Below are positions 24,316 to 33,807 of a stretch of DNA of 64,000 nt, piece by piece. Each line of letters begins with the position of its first letter. Positions within the stretch are counted from its first letter, which is position 1. The stretch is from Methylobacterium bullatum (lineage in GTDB: Bacteria; Pseudomonadota; Alphaproteobacteria; Rhizobiales; Beijerinckiaceae). The notes beneath the pieces are model-generated. The model had not been told where the DNA came from. It made no database searches and worked only from the letters and a program-made list of their open reading frames with translations. Both the position numbers and the translations under genes were made by a program. Where the stretch lies: assembly GCA_902712845.1 (NCBI GenBank), contig LR743504.1, positions 1,834,001 to 1,898,000 on the forward strand, given 5' to 3'.

Positions 24316-24753
24316 TCAACCCTTCGCGTTCCCCAACGCCTCCAGCTCCTTGAACGGCTCCGTCCGGTGGCCCTCGCAGACCTCCTCGACATCCTCGAGG
24401 ATGCTGAGCTTGCCGGCCTCTTCGCGGATGACGGCCTTGGCCTTCTCGCCCTTGAGGAAGCGGCGGCCCATCATCCGGGCGGACACGCAATAGAGGGTGC
24501 GGCCGTCGTCCTCGAACGGTCCGGCGATGCGGCTGTGCTCGAACCGGACCGGGATCACCGAGATCGAACCGAAGCCGCTCTGGCGCAGGGCCAGGGCGGC
24601 CACCCGCTCGCGCATCGTGAGGATGGCGCCGGGCGCAGGCGCCGGATCGGGCCGCCCGCATCCGGTGAGCGCGACGGCGACGAGGCCCAGCCATGCGCCG
24701 GCGGCGCGGCGGGAGGTTGCGCGATCCGTGCGGGCGCGCCGGGTGACGGGCAT
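24316..24753 (-). CDS. Putative lipoprotein
   Basis: A 145-residue protein with an arginine-rich n-region, a hydrophobic core and a lipobox (GLVAVALTGC, Cys about residue 32), so probably an outer- or inner-membrane lipoprotein. The mature part (residues 33-145) contains SVIPVRFEHSRIAGPFEDDG and RTLYCVSARMMGRRFLKGEK, with two further cysteines. No known domain. Start at 24753 is chosen for a sensible signal peptide; a start at 24801 would add 16 residues. Lies upstream of chaC. Confidence 0.65.
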   Translation of the reverse strand: MPVTRRARTDRATSRRAAGAWLGLVAVALTGCGRPDPAPAPGAILTMRERVAALALRQSGFGSISVIPVRFEHSRIAGPFEDDGRTLYCVSARMMGRRFLKGEKAKAVIREEAGKLSILEDVEEVCEGHRTEPFKELEALGNAKG

Positions 24754-24895
24754 GGTGGTCGAATCTCGGACGAAGGGAGCACGAGGCATAGCGTCGAACA
24801 CGCCCTGCGGGAATGCTCAGATCAATGCAATCCACTTGATCGATGGGAATGATCGGGCCGTTTCCAACGCACCCTCCGCGCTCTAAGGAGGGGCC

Positions 24896-25636
24896 ATGCA
24901 ATGGACCGACGACGGCGTGGTGCTGGGGCTGCGCAGGCAAGGCGAGACCGGCGTCGTCCTCGAAGTGATGACCCTGGACCATGGCCGCCATCTCGGCCTC
25001 GTCCATGGCGGCCGCTCGAGGCGGATGCAGCCGGTGCTGCAGACCGGCAATCACGTCCGGCTGACCTGGCGGGCGCGCCTCGACGAGAGCCTGGGCGCCT
25101 TCGTGGTGGAGCCCCTCGAATCCGCCGCCGCGCGGCTCATGGGCTCCGGCCTCGCCCTTTACGGCGTGACCCACATGGCCGCGCTCCTGCGCCTCCTGCC
25201 CGAGCGAGATCCCCATCCCGCCGTCTACGAGGCGGCCCGCATCCTCATCGCCCATCTCGACGACCGGGTGATCGCGCCGCTCCTGATGGTGCGGTTCGAA
25301 CTCGCGATCCTGTCCGAGCTCGGCTTCGGGCTCGATCTCAGCGCCTGCGCCGCCACGGGAGGCAACGACGCGCTGATCTACGTCTCGCCGAGAACCGGAC
25401 GGGCCGTCAGCGCCTCGGCCGGGGAGCCCTTCCGGGACAGGCTGCTGGCGCTGCCGGGCTTCCTTCTCGACCGGGAGAGCGGCCGGCCCGGCTTCATGCC
25501 GCCCGACGAGCGGGATGTAGCCAATGGGTTTACCTTGACGGGGTATTTCCTCGACCAGCACATCTGGGGACCGCGCGCCATCGCCCCTCCGGCGGAGCGG
25601 GCGCGATTCGTTGCGTTGGGGACGCAGAGCGCCTAA
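24896..25636 (+). CDS. recO: DNA repair protein RecO
   Basis: A 246-residue RecO, which loads RecA with RecF/RecR on gapped DNA. The N-terminal OB fold is clear (WTDDGVVLGLRRQGETGVVL, HLGLVHGGRSR), followed by the helical domain (RFELAILSELGFGLDLSACA) and a C-terminal FTLTGYFLDQHIWGPRAI. Cysteine zinc sites of some RecO proteins are missing, as usual in alphaproteobacteria. An excellent ribosome site (AAGGAGG) precedes the ATG. parC follows after 53 bases on the same strand. Confidence 0.95.
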   Translation: MQWTDDGVVLGLRRQGETGVVLEVMTLDHGRHLGLVHGGRSRRMQPVLQTGNHVRLTWRARLDESLGAFVVEPLESAAARLMGSGLALYGVTHMAALLRLLPERDPHPAVYEAARILIAHLDDRVIAPLLMVRFELAILSELGFGLDLSACAATGGNDALIYVSPRTGRAVSASAGEPFRDRLLALPGFLLDRESGRPGFMPPDERDVANGFTLTGYFLDQHIWGPRAIAPPAERARFVALGTQSA

Positions 25637-25689
25637 GTCACGTTCGCGTTATGTTCTGATTTGGGCCATGTCCGGCCCGGGAGTTCGTC

Positions 25690-27942
25690 ATGGGCCAGCC
25701 CTTCGATCCGCCATCGGGATCAGACGGCATCGAGAGCGTCGAGCTGAAGTCGGCGCTGGAAGAGCGCTACCTCGCCTATGCGCTCTCCACCATCATGAAC
25801 CGGGCGCTGCCGGACGCCCGCGACGGGCTCAAGCCCGTCCATCGCCGCATCCTCTACGGCATGCGGCTGCTCCGGCTCGATCCGAACACCGCCTTCAAGA
25901 AATGCGCGAAGATCGTCGGCGACGTGATGGGCGATTTCCATCCCCACGGCGACCAGGCGATCTACGACGCGCTGGTGCGGCTCAGCCAGGACTTCGCCCA
26001 GCGCTATCCGCTGGTGGATGGCCAGGGCAATTTCGGCAATATCGACGGCGACGGCCCCGCCGCCTACCGCTACACCGAGGCGCGGCTGACGGAGGTCGCC
26101 CGCCTCCTGCTCGACGGGATCGACGAGGACACGGTCGATTTCCGGCCCTCCTACAACGGCGAGAAGGACGAGCCCATCGTCCTGCCGGCGGCCTTCCCGA
26201 ACCTGCTGGCCAACGGCTCCCAGGGCATCGCGGTGGGCATGGCCACCTCGATCCCGCCTCACAACGCGGCCGAACTCTGCGACGCGGCGCTCTATCTCAT
26301 CGGTCATCGCGAGGCGACCTCGGCCCAGCTCCTCACCTTCGTGAAGGGGCCGGATTTCCCCACCGGCGGCATCCTCATCGACAGCGCCGAGTCGATCGCC
26401 GAGGCCTACCGCACCGGGCGCGGCGGTTTTCGCGTGCGGGCGCGCTGGGCGAAGGAGGATACCGGGCGCGGCACCTGGAACATCGTCGTCACCGAGATCC
26501 CCTACGGCATTCCCAAGGCCCGGCTCATCGAGAAGCTGGCCGAGCTGCTGCAGGAGAAGAAGCTGCCGCTGCTGGCCGACGTGCGCGACGAATCGGCCGA
26601 GGACGTCCGTGTCGTGCTGGAGCCGCGCTCGCGCAGCGTCGATCCGGTGATCCTGATGGAATCGGTGTTCCGGCTCACCGAGCTCGAAGCCCGCATCCCC
26701 CTCAATATGAACGTCCTGGTGGGCGGTCTCGTCCCCCGCGTGATCGGGCTCGCCGAGGCCCTGCGCGAATGGCTTGACCATCGCCGCGTCGTGCTCCAGC
26801 GCCGCTCGCGCCACCGACTCGCACAGATCGAGCGCCGCCTCGAAATCCTCGGCGGCCTCCTCATCGTCTATCTCGATCTCGACGAGGTGATCCGCATCAT
26901 CCGCGAGGAGGACGAGCCGAAACCGTCCCTGATGAAGCGGTTCGAACTCACGGAACTCCAGGCCAACGCCATCCTCGACACCCGCCTGCGCTCCCTGCGC
27001 AAGCTGGAGGAGATGGAACTGAAGCGCGAACTCGATACGCTGACCAAGGAGAAGGACGGGCTCGAAGAGCTCCTCGGCTCCGAGAAGATGCAATGGTCGG
27101 ACATTACCAAGCAGATCCGGGCGGTAAAGAAGGCCTTCGGGCCGGAGACGAAGCTTGGTGCCCGCCGCACCACCCTGGAGAACCCGCCCGATACCGCCGG
27201 GATCGACTTCACGTCCGCCATGGTGGAGCGCGAGCCGATCACCGTCATCGTCTCGGCCAAGGGCTGGATCCGCGCCCTCAAGGGGCATGTCGCCGATCTG
27301 TCGGGCGTGGCCTTCAAGGGCGACGACGCCCTGAAGATCTCGTTCCTCAGCGAGACCACGGCCAAGATCCTCGTGCTCGCCTCCAACGGCAAGGTGTTCA
27401 CCCTCGAAGCGGCGAAGCTTCCGGGCGGACGCGGCTTCGGTGATCCGATCCGCTTGATGGTAGATTTCGACGACGGCGCCGAGATCGTCGCCGCCCTGCC
27501 GTACCAGCCGGGTGGCAAGCTCCTGATCGCAGGCTCGGATGGGCGCGGCTTCCTCGCCCCCGCCGACGCGCTGGTGGCCAATACCCGCAAGGGCAAGGGC
27601 ATCATGGGGCTCGACGAGCCGGCCCAGGCCATGCTGCTCGTGCCTGCCGGCGGCGGCGATCATGTCGCCGTCTGCAGCGCAGACCGGTTGCTACTGGTCT
27701 TCCCACTCTCGGAAATGCCGGAACTGTCGCGCGGCAAGGGGGTACGCTTGCAGCGTTGCCGCCAGAGCACGCTCACCGACGCCCACGTCTTCAGCCTGGC
27801 CGAGGGCCTGCCCTGGCGCGACAGCGCCGGCCAGGAGCGGCTCGCCAACGCGGCCCTGCTGGAGAAGTGGATGGGCCATCGGGCCGAGGCCGGCACGCTG
27901 ATGACCCGGAGCTTCCCGAAATTCGAGCGATTCGGGAAGTAG
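25690..27942 (+). CDS. parC: DNA topoisomerase IV subunit A
   Basis: A 750-residue type IIA topoisomerase subunit that, with ParE, decatenates daughter chromosomes. The catalytic tyrosine is in [10 protein letters not shown] near residue 128, and the quinolone-determining region starts with [21 protein letters not shown] long coiled-coil and a C-terminal beta-pinwheel-like repeat region follow (residues about 490-745). The length (750) and shortened C-terminal region fit ParC rather than GyrA (about 900 residues in this group). recO-parC order is common in Hyphomicrobiales. Confidence 0.95.
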   Translation: MGQPFDPPSGSDGIESVELKSALEERYLAYALSTIMNRALPDARDGLKPVHRRILYGMRLLRLDPNTAFKKCAKIVGDVMGDFHPHGDQAIYDALVRLSQDFAQRYPLVDGQGNFGNIDGDGPAAYRYTEARLTEVARLLLDGIDEDTVDFRPSYNGEKDEPIVLPAAFPNLLANGSQGIAVGMATSIPPHNAAELCDAALYLIGHREATSAQLLTFVKGPDFPTGGILIDSAESIAEAYRTGRGGFRVRARWAKEDTGRGTWNIVVTEIPYGIPKARLIEKLAELLQEKKLPLLADVRDESAEDVRVVLEPRSRSVDPVILMESVFRLTELEARIPLNMNVLVGGLVPRVIGLAEALREWLDHRRVVLQRRSRHRLAQIERRLEILGGLLIVYLDLDEVIRIIREEDEPKPSLMKRFELTELQANAILDTRLRSLRKLEEMELKRELDTLTKEKDGLEELLGSEKMQWSDITKQIRAVKKAFGPETKLGARRTTLENPPDTAGIDFTSAMVEREPITVIVSAKGWIRALKGHVADLSGVAFKGDDALKISFLSETTAKILVLASNGKVFTLEAAKLPGGRGFGDPIRLMVDFDDGAEIVAALPYQPGGKLLIAGSDGRGFLAPADALVANTRKGKGIMGLDEPAQAMLLVPAGGGDHVAVCSADRLLLVFPLSEMPELSRGKGVRLQRCRQSTLTDAHVFSLAEGLPWRDSAGQERLANAALLEKWMGHRAEAGTLMTRSFPKFERFGK

Positions 27943-27986
27943 GCGGTCTCCGATGCCGGCAGTCTCAGGACGCCGGCCCGGATGGA

Positions 27987-28286
27987 TCATGCTGACTGTC
28001 CGAACGTCTCTTCGACGAGCCGAGGATTGCGCTGAAGGAGTGCCAGAAGCACACGGGCCGGCCCCTCGGGTCGACGTCTGCGCTGTTCCCAGTTTCGCAG
28101 AGTGCCCACCGCGACACCGATCCGGCGCGCGAAGGCGTCCTGACTAAGATCAGTCGCCTTGCGGATGGCCACGACATCGATCTCCCGCGGCACGTGGATA
28201 TGCAAACCCGGCACGGTCTCTCCACGCGCGTGCATGGCCGCCTGCTCCAGGCTTCGCGTCAATTCGGCGAAGGTTGAGTCGTCCAT
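27987..28286 (-). CDS. HTH antitoxin of a HigBA/NadS-type module
   Basis: A 99-residue DNA-binding antitoxin. Residues about 50-85 form a Cro/C1-type helix-turn-helix (LSQDAFARRIGVAVGTLRNWEQRRR), preceded by VPREIDVVAIRKATD. It lies 12 bases downstream of a RelE-like toxin gene, with GAGGAA at its start, in the toxin-first order of higBA modules. It should neutralise the toxin and autorepress the pair. It is convergent with parC. Confidence 0.88.
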   Translation of the reverse strand: MDDSTFAELTRSLEQAAMHARGETVPGLHIHVPREIDVVAIRKATDLSQDAFARRIGVAVGTLRNWEQRRRRPEGPARVLLALLQRNPRLVEETFGQSA

Positions 28287-28298
28287 CGGCTCATTTCC

Positions 28299-28625
28299 TC
28301 AGAACGAGGTTTCAATCAGTCGGGCGAGTGCCCGGGACTGGTCAGGAGTCAGATCACTCTGATTGTTCTTCGCATAGGCCAAGAGCAGGTACACGCCCCG
28401 GGCTGCTACGACATACGAAATCACCCTGGCACCACCGCGTTTACCGCGTCCGGCAAGGGGAATACGGGCTTTTCGCAGGCCGCCCGCACCAGGAATCACA
28501 TTGCCGGCATGTGGATTGGCTGCGAAATAATCCACCACCGCGGCTCGCTCGGCCTCGGTCATCACTCGTTCGGCGGAGCGCAGGTAAACGTCGGTTTCGA
28601 TGACCGTATGAAGCGCGCCAGCCAT
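28299..28625 (-). CDS. RelE/HigB-like toxin of a type II toxin-antitoxin pair
   Basis: A 108-residue RelE-superfamily protein, expected to be a ribosome-dependent mRNA endonuclease. Supporting text is FAANPHAGNVIPGAGGLRKARIPLAGRGKRGGARVISYVV and VYLLLAYAKNNQSDLTPDQ, the pattern of HigB/NadS-linked toxins: a basic loop, a hydrophobic beta strand, and a lysine/asparagine near the C-terminus. The ATG at 28625 is chosen; a TTG six bases upstream is in frame. No strong ribosome site is seen. The pair is probably a recent acquisition since it lies between housekeeping genes. Confidence 0.85.
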   Translation of the reverse strand: MAGALHTVIETDVYLRSAERVMTEAERAAVVDYFAANPHAGNVIPGAGGLRKARIPLAGRGKRGGARVISYVVAARGVYLLLAYAKNNQSDLTPDQSRALARLIETSF

Positions 28626-28997
28626 GGCCAAGACTGCGCCAATGGCGCAGGCGCGTCAAGGCGCATCATGCCGGTTCGGCTCAGTAGTACATCTGGCCAA
28701 CCCAATTTCGCTGGCAAGGCAGATGGATCTCGGGATGAGAGTGACGCATCGGCGAACGAGACGTGTCGATCGTTCGACCGCCTGGGCGAGCAAAGGACGT
28801 CGTCGCGTGATTCCTGCTCTAACCTATCATCGCAATGCGGTTACGTCCTGCAGGGGGCGCTGCTGAACGATACGTGATCCAGAAGCTACAGCGGCAGTCA
28901 TGCCGACGTTCGGCCGGCGCTCGATAGCAATGAGCTCCACTGCCGCATCGTCATGACGGAGATGCCGTGCCATCCCAGGTCGGGACGGCATCCACGC
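28626..28997. other. Intergenic region, no gene seen
   Basis: About 370 bases upstream of the toxin-antitoxin pair and downstream of infA. It contains short open frames without ribosome sites. Base composition is slightly less GC-rich than the neighbours, in keeping with an inserted module. I see no repeat pair that would mark insertion ends. Confidence 0.4.
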
Positions 28998-29270
28998 TCA
29001 GCGGCGGCGGAACTGTCCGCGGATCGGCGGGCGCGGGCCGGAGGAGCGCTCGTCCTTGTGACGGAACACGAGGCGGCCCTTCTCGAGATCGTAGGGGGAC
29101 ATCTCGACAGTGACACGGTCTCCGGCCAGAGTCTTGATGCGGTTCTTCTTCATCTTGCCGGCCGTGTAGGCCACGATCTCGTGGCCTTGGTCGAGCTGCA
29201 CGCGGTAGCGTGCGTCCGGCAGGATCTCGATCACGAGACCGTCGAACTGCATCAACTCTTCTTTCGCCAT
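28998..29270 (-). CDS. infA: Translation initiation factor IF-1
   Basis: A 90-residue OB-fold factor that occupies the ribosomal A site during initiation. [38 protein letters not shown] and [19 protein letters not shown] are diagnostic. It is longer than the 72-residue enterobacterial form because of a basic C-terminal tail ([15 protein letters not shown]). Some relatives carry two infA copies; only this one is in the window. Start at 29270, since upstream in-frame residues are unlike the family. Confidence 0.95.
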   Translation of the reverse strand: MAKEELMQFDGLVIEILPDARYRVQLDQGHEIVAYTAGKMKKNRIKTLAGDRVTVEMSPYDLEKGRLVFRHKDERSSGPRPPIRGQFRRR

Positions 29271-29527
29271 CCACACTCTCCAGCCGGAACGCCAGAACGG
29301 GGCATTCCGGGACACCTAAAACATAGCCGTTCGGCAAAACGCTGCGGGCGGCGGGTCCGATCCCATCGGATGCGCAACACCGGCGAGCGTCGGCACGACA
29401 TAATGTTCGCGCGTCCCGGAAGCAAGCTTTTACCGCCTGGAACGCTGTCCCGTCGACAGAAAATCACAGGCTGTCCTGATACCTCGACAGTGTCGCGGGT
29501 GCCTCGACTGCCCGATTGGGGAGGCAC

Positions 29528-29626
29528 ATGCCGGACGACGATAAGGAGACCTCATTGTCATCCGCCCGCGCGACTGCGCGGTGGCGAGTGTTCGCCGAAC
29601 GCGCCGAGGACGACCATAGGACCTGA
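29528..29626 (+). CDS. Possible 32-residue small protein
   Basis: A very short frame beginning MPDDDKETSLSSARATARWR at 29528, with GGGGAGG directly upstream at good spacing, ending TGA at 29624-29626. The peptide is polar and charged. The ribosome site is the only real support. It lies in the 435-base gap (29271-29706) between infA and the binding-protein gene, where I see nothing else. Confidence 0.25.
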   Translation: MPDDDKETSLSSARATARWRVFAERAEDDHRT

Positions 29627-29706
29627 TCGGCGCCGCTCGGGATCGAGCCGCATCCGTGGTGGGTACGGCCTTCCCGAGCCGGCGGCGATACGCGGGCCCC
29701 TTCGCC

Positions 29707-30852
29707 TCAGGGCGTCACGGCGTTGCCGGCGTAATCGATGCGGCCCTCCGGCGTCTTCCTCCAGACCTGCAGCACGTAGCCGGGTGCCTTGGACTGGCCG
29801 TTGGCATCGAACGCGATTTCGCCGATGGCGGTCTTGAGCGGCGCACCCACGTGCAGGACATCCGCGACCTTGCGGCCCTCGCTCGACTTCGCCTGCTCCA
29901 CGGCCTGTCTGAGGATCTCCACCGCCGCATAGCCCTGCGCCGCCACCATGTCGGCCTCCGGCGTCCTCGGCCTGGCCGCCACGCCCCTGGATTCGGGCAG
30001 TTTTCGCGGCTCCGGCAGGAGGGTCATCACCGTCCCCTCGGCGCCCGGGCCGGCCCCCGTGGCGAAGTCCTTGTCGAGGAGCCCGTCGCTGCCGACGAGG
30101 GGAATGGCGAGACCCGCCTCGCGCAGGGAGCGGATCAGCTGGCCCGCTTCGGGCGCGAGGCCGCCGAAATAGATGACCTCGACCTGCGCGCGTTTCAGGC
30201 GGGCGACGAGGGACGACAAGTCCTTGTCGCCGCGGTTGAGGCTCTCGAAAGCGGTGTCGGCCTGCCCGTTCGCCTTGAGGATGCGGGCGACGTCGTCGAC
30301 AAGGCCACGCCCGAACGTGCTCTTGTCGTGAACCAAGCCGATCCGCCGCCCGCGGAAACGCCCGAGGAGGTAGGCCGCTGCGATCGGCCCCTGCTCGGCA
30401 TCGCTGCCGCCGATCCGGAAGACGTTCCAGGCCCCACGCGTCGTCAAGGCAGGCCAGGCGATGCCGGGCGTCACCGCGACGATCCCCGCCTCCTCGTAGG
30501 CCGGCAGGACCGACGCCGCCACGGTGGCGTTGAACGGCCCGACGACGAGGGGAACTCGATCGGTGATGAACTTCCGCGCGACCGCGAGCCCCTGCTTGCC
30601 GTCGCCGGCATCGTCGGCCACCACGAGGGTGAGCTTGAGCCCCTTTGGGCCGGCCGCGCGGTTGAGATCCGCCACCGCCTGTTCGGCTCCCGCCCGAAGC
30701 CCCTGTCCGAAGGCGGCATCCGGCCCGGAGAGAGGGAGCGAGAGGCCGATCCGGATCGGTGCCTGGGCCGGACTCTGTGCGACGGCGCCGGATGCGGCAA
30801 AGGACAGCGCAGTGAGGAGCGGTATGGCGACCGCGGGTAAGATGCGTCTCAT
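29707..30852 (-). CDS. ABC transporter substrate-binding protein (branched-chain amino acid type)
   Basis: A 381-residue periplasmic binding protein of the Leu/Ile/Val (Peripla_BP_6) class. A signal peptide at residues 1-26 (RRILPAVAIPLLTALSFAASGAVAQ) precedes IRIGLSLPLSGPDAAFGQGL. The family segment GVAVVVGPFNATVAASVLPAYEE and the hinge-region LIRSLREAGLAIPLVGSDGL are visible. No permease or ATPase genes are linked, so it is an orphan that may serve a transporter elsewhere or act as a sensor. The ligand may be amino acids, amides or aromatic acids. It is divergent from the xdhC cluster. Confidence 0.9.
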   Translation of the reverse strand: MRRILPAVAIPLLTALSFAASGAVAQSPAQAPIRIGLSLPLSGPDAAFGQGLRAGAEQAVADLNRAAGPKGLKLTLVVADDAGDGKQGLAVARKFITDRVPLVVGPFNATVAASVLPAYEEAGIVAVTPGIAWPALTTRGAWNVFRIGGSDAEQGPIAAAYLLGRFRGRRIGLVHDKSTFGRGLVDDVARILKANGQADTAFESLNRGDKDLSSLVARLKRAQVEVIYFGGLAPEAGQLIRSLREAGLAIPLVGSDGLLDKDFATGAGPGAEGTVMTLLPEPRKLPESRGVAARPRTPEADMVAAQGYAAVEILRQAVEQAKSSEGRKVADVLHVGAPLKTAIGEIAFDANGQSKAPGYVLQVWRKTPEGRIDYAGNAVTP

Positions 30853-31117
30853 GGAGCGAGGCCCGGATGGTCGGCACGAGGCCGATCCCGCCTCCTTAGC
30901 GCAGCCTGACGCAATTGGCGCGGCCCGATCGACATGGGCCGTCCCTCCACGGGGCGATCCCTTGGGCGATGCCTGTGTGCCGCTCGGCACGCTTCGGGGA
31001 CCGGGCACGACACTGGCTTCGCCTGCGCATTGCGCCGAGGGTGCCGGAGCCTATCTCCCCGAGGCGGCGTTGCGTGAGTGCCGTCATGCCCTGGACGCGC
31101 AGCGCGCGGAGTGTCCC

Positions 31118-31441
31118 ATGCTCTCCACCGAAACAGACATCCTCCACGCGGCCGAGGCGTGGCGCCGTAGCGGGCGCGGCGTGGCACTCGCCACCGTGGT
31201 CGAGACCTGGGGCTCCGCGCCCCGCCCAGTGGGCAGCCACCTCGTCGTCGACGACGGCGGCAACTTCCTCGGGTCGGTCTCGGGCGGCTGCGTCGAGGGG
31301 GCCGTCATCACGGAAGCGCTGGACGCCATCGCCGACGGACGACCCCGGGTGATCGAGTTCGGCGTCGCCGACGAGACCGCCTGGCGGGTCGGTCTCTCCT
31401 GCGGCGGGCGCATCCGCGTCTTCGTCGAACGCATCGACTAA
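31118..31441 (+). CDS. XdhC/CoxI family protein, N-terminal domain
   Basis: A 107-residue protein consisting of only the XdhC_CoxI domain. The signature VETWGSAPRPVGSHLVVDD...GSVSGGCVEGAV is complete, including the cysteine thought to matter for binding sulfurated molybdenum cofactor, and GLSCGGRIRVFVE ends the domain. XdhC proteins bind Moco and deliver it to xanthine-dehydrogenase-type apoenzymes. In many organisms this domain is fused to the Rossmann domain encoded by the next gene, 10 bases downstream. CGGAG precedes the ATG. Confidence 0.88.
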   Translation: MLSTETDILHAAEAWRRSGRGVALATVVETWGSAPRPVGSHLVVDDGGNFLGSVSGGCVEGAVITEALDAIADGRPRVIEFGVADETAWRVGLSCGGRIRVFVERID

Positions 31442-31451
31442 AAGCGCCGTC

Positions 31452-32168
31452 ATGAAGCTCGATTCCCTCCATGCCCTCAACGTCGAGCGCGCCGCGCGCC
31501 GCGCCGCCCTTCTCGTCACCGATCTCGACGACGGTAGCCAGCGCGTGGTCTGTGAGGCCGACATCCCGGCCGATCCCCTGGCCGACATGCTGGCGCGACG
31601 CCTCGCCTCGGGAAAGAGCGGCCTCGTCGAGGTGGAGGGGCGGCAGTTCTTCCTCACCGTGCAGGTGCCCCCCGTGCGGCTCGTCCTGATCGGGGCGGTG
31701 CATATCAGCCAGGCGCTCTGCCCGATGGCGACGGCGGTCGACCTGTCCGTGAGCGTCATCGACCCGAGGACGGCCTTCGCCACGCCCGAGCGCTTTCCGG
31801 AGGTTCCCCTCGTGCCCCTCTGGCCCGACGAGGCCCTGGCCGGTCCCGTTCCGCCCCTCGACCGCTATTGCGCCGTCGCGGCCCTGACCCACGATCCGAA
31901 GATCGACGATCCCGCCCTGATTGCGGCCCTGAAGGCCGAGTGTTTCTATGTGGGCGCCCTCGGCTCGCGGAAGACCCATGCCGCGCGGGTGGAACGCCTG
32001 TTGCAGGCTGGGCTCTCGCCCGAGCAGATCGGGCGGATCGAGGCGCCGATCGGCCTCGACATCGGCGCCGTGAGCCCGGCCGAGATCGCCGTCTCCATCC
32101 TGGCGCAGATCGTCTCCGCCCTGCGCGGCGGCGGTCCGCGTGCCGTCAAAGGTGGAGTCCCCGCGTGA
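31452..32168 (+). CDS. XdhC family protein, Rossmann domain
   Basis: A 238-residue partner of the preceding gene. Its N-terminal third is variable. From residue about 75 (PVRLVLIGAVHISQALCP) it carries the XdhC C-terminal Rossmann domain, with SVIDPRTAFATPERFP and the signature YVGALGSRKTHAARVERL...IEAPIGLDIGA. It should work with the small XdhC domain in Moco sulfuration/insertion for a molybdenum hydroxylase. Its stop codon overlaps the GTG of the next gene by four bases (GTGA). Confidence 0.9.
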   Translation: MKLDSLHALNVERAARRAALLVTDLDDGSQRVVCEADIPADPLADMLARRLASGKSGLVEVEGRQFFLTVQVPPVRLVLIGAVHISQALCPMATAVDLSVSVIDPRTAFATPERFPEVPLVPLWPDEALAGPVPPLDRYCAVAALTHDPKIDDPALIAALKAECFYVGALGSRKTHAARVERLLQAGLSPEQIGRIEAPIGLDIGAVSPAEIAVSILAQIVSALRGGGPRAVKGGVPA

Positions 32169-33205
32169 AGTTCGGTTCGGTCGCGATCACGCGGGCCGCG
32201 GGGCTCATCGCCGCCCATACCCTGCGGGCCGATGACGTGATCGTCCGCAAGGGGCGGCCGATCCAGGGCGACGACGCGCGTCGTCTCGCCGAGGCCGGCC
32301 TCGACAGCGTGGTGGCGGTGACCCTGGAGACGGGCGATGTCGGCGAGGACGAGGCCGCCGCCCGTCTCGCCGCTCGGGTCGCGGGCTCGGGTCTCTCCAC
32401 CGGCCCCGCCTTCACCGGGCGCTGCAACCTTCAGGCGGAGGTGGCGGGTATTCTGATGATCGACCGTCCTGTCGTCGACGCGGTGAACGCGGTGGACGAG
32501 GCCATCACGCTCGCGACCCTGCCGCCGTTCCGCCCGGTGGGCCCGGGCGAGATGGTAGCGACGGTGAAGATCATTCCCTATGCCGTGTCCGGCTCCGCCC
32601 TCGACCGCGCCTGCGGGATCGCGACGCCGGCGCCCCTCACGGTCATGCCCTATCGCCGCTTCCGGGTGGGTGTCGTCTCCACCCTGCTGCCGGGGCTCAA
32701 GGAGGCCACCGTCGCCAAGACCCTGCGCAACCTGGAACGCCGGCTCGGGCCGACCGGGGCCGGGATCGCCTCCGACCTTCGAGTGTCGCACGAGGCCGGT
32801 GCGGTGGCGACCGCCATCCGCGAGGCCATCGACCGCGACGGATGCGATCTCGTCGTGGTGTTCGGCGCCTCGGCCATCGCCGACCGGCGCGACGTCATCC
32901 CCTCCGGCATCGAGGCGGCGGGCGGGGAGGTGGAGCATTTCGGCATGCCCGTCGATCCCGGCAACCTGCTCCTCGTCGGCCGTCGCGGCGAGGTTCCGGT
33001 GATCGGCGCTCCCGGCTGCGCGCGCTCGCCCGCCGAGAATGGGTTCGACTGGGTTCTCCACCGCCTCCTCGCCGGCCTCGCGGTGAGCCGCGCCGACATC
33101 GTCGGGCTCGGTGTCGGTGGCCTGCTCATGGAGATCGTGTCCCGGCCCCAGCCGAGATCGGGGCGGCAGAGTACGTCGGAAGAAAGCACGTCGGAGGATG
33201 CCTGA
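32165..33205 (+). CDS. Molybdopterin-binding protein (MoeA/MogA-like domain)
   Basis: A 346-residue protein with a MoCF-biosynthesis (MogA/MoeA-like) domain in the C-terminal half. The segments FRVGVVSTLLPG, DLVVVFGASAIADRRDVIP and GGEVEHFGMPVDPGNLLLVG with GAPGCARSPAENGFDW match molybdopterin-binding loops. The N-terminal half starts KFGSVAITRAAGLIAAHTLR and resembles the same group of XdhC-linked proteins. It begins with GTG overlapping the upstream stop, and overlaps the next gene by eight bases. Likely step: cofactor modification or transfer for xanthine-oxidase-family enzymes. Confidence 0.87.
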   Translation: MKFGSVAITRAAGLIAAHTLRADDVIVRKGRPIQGDDARRLAEAGLDSVVAVTLETGDVGEDEAAARLAARVAGSGLSTGPAFTGRCNLQAEVAGILMIDRPVVDAVNAVDEAITLATLPPFRPVGPGEMVATVKIIPYAVSGSALDRACGIATPAPLTVMPYRRFRVGVVSTLLPGLKEATVAKTLRNLERRLGPTGAGIASDLRVSHEAGAVATAIREAIDRDGCDLVVVFGASAIADRRDVIPSGIEAAGGEVEHFGMPVDPGNLLLVGRRGEVPVIGAPGCARSPAENGFDWVLHRLLAGLAVSRADIVGLGVGGLLMEIVSRPQPRSGRQSTSEESTSEDA

Positions 33206-33791
33206 CGCCATCGGGATCGTCCTCCTTGCCGCCGGGCGCGGAACGCGCTTCGGCGAGGCCGCGAAGATGCTCGCACTCCTCGATGGAAAGCCGCTCGTCC
33301 GCCATGCGGCCGAGACTGCGGTCGCGGCGACTCTCGGTCCCGTGGCGGTGGTTCTCGGCGCGCATGGCGCTTTAGTCCGGCAGGCGCTGGACGGTCTCGA
33401 ACTGCGGATCGTCGACAATCCCGCCCATGCGGAGGGCCTGTCCACCTCCCTGCGGTGCGGGCTCGACGCATTGCCGGAGGCCGCCGCCGTCATCGTGATG
33501 CTCGGGGACATGCCGTGTATCCGGCCCAGCCACCTCGCCTCCCTAGTCGAGGCCTTCCTGGCTGCCGACCCGCCACCGGGCGCCATCGTCCCGGTCCATC
33601 GCGGATCGCGGGGAAACCCGGTGCTCCTCAATCGCGCGCTCCTCGCGTCCGATCTGGCGTCGCTCACCGGGGATCAGGGCGCCGGCCGGATCCTGGCGGC
33701 GCGGACGGATGTCGTGGAACTGGAGATGGATGCGGCCGTCGCCCTCGATATCGATACGCAGGCCGCCCTGATCGCTGCCGCCCGCGCCTGA
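33198..33791 (+). CDS. MobA/MocA-like molybdenum cofactor nucleotidyltransferase
   Basis: A 197-residue nucleotidyltransferase. The N-terminal LLAAGRGTRFGEAAKML is the nucleotide-binding loop; VMLGDMPCIRPSHL holds the metal-binding aspartate; RGNPVLL and GDQGAGRIL complete the fold. Members next to xdhC genes are usually CTP:molybdopterin cytidylyltransferases (MocA type), which make the MCD cofactor for xanthine-dehydrogenase-type enzymes, rather than GTP-using MobA. Last gene of the four-gene set 31118-33791. No molybdenum hydroxylase structural genes are in the window. Confidence 0.87.
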   Translation: MPDAIGIVLLAAGRGTRFGEAAKMLALLDGKPLVRHAAETAVAATLGPVAVVLGAHGALVRQALDGLELRIVDNPAHAEGLSTSLRCGLDALPEAAAVIVMLGDMPCIRPSHLASLVEAFLAADPPPGAIVPVHRGSRGNPVLLNRALLASDLASLTGDQGAGRILAARTDVVELEMDAAVALDIDTQAALIAAARA

Positions 33792-33807
33792 TCAGGATGC
33801 TGTGTGA

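Noticed and set aside
28626..28997. Possible transposase remnant upstream of the toxin gene
   Set aside because: Short frames did not show any transposase motif and no terminal inverted repeats were found.
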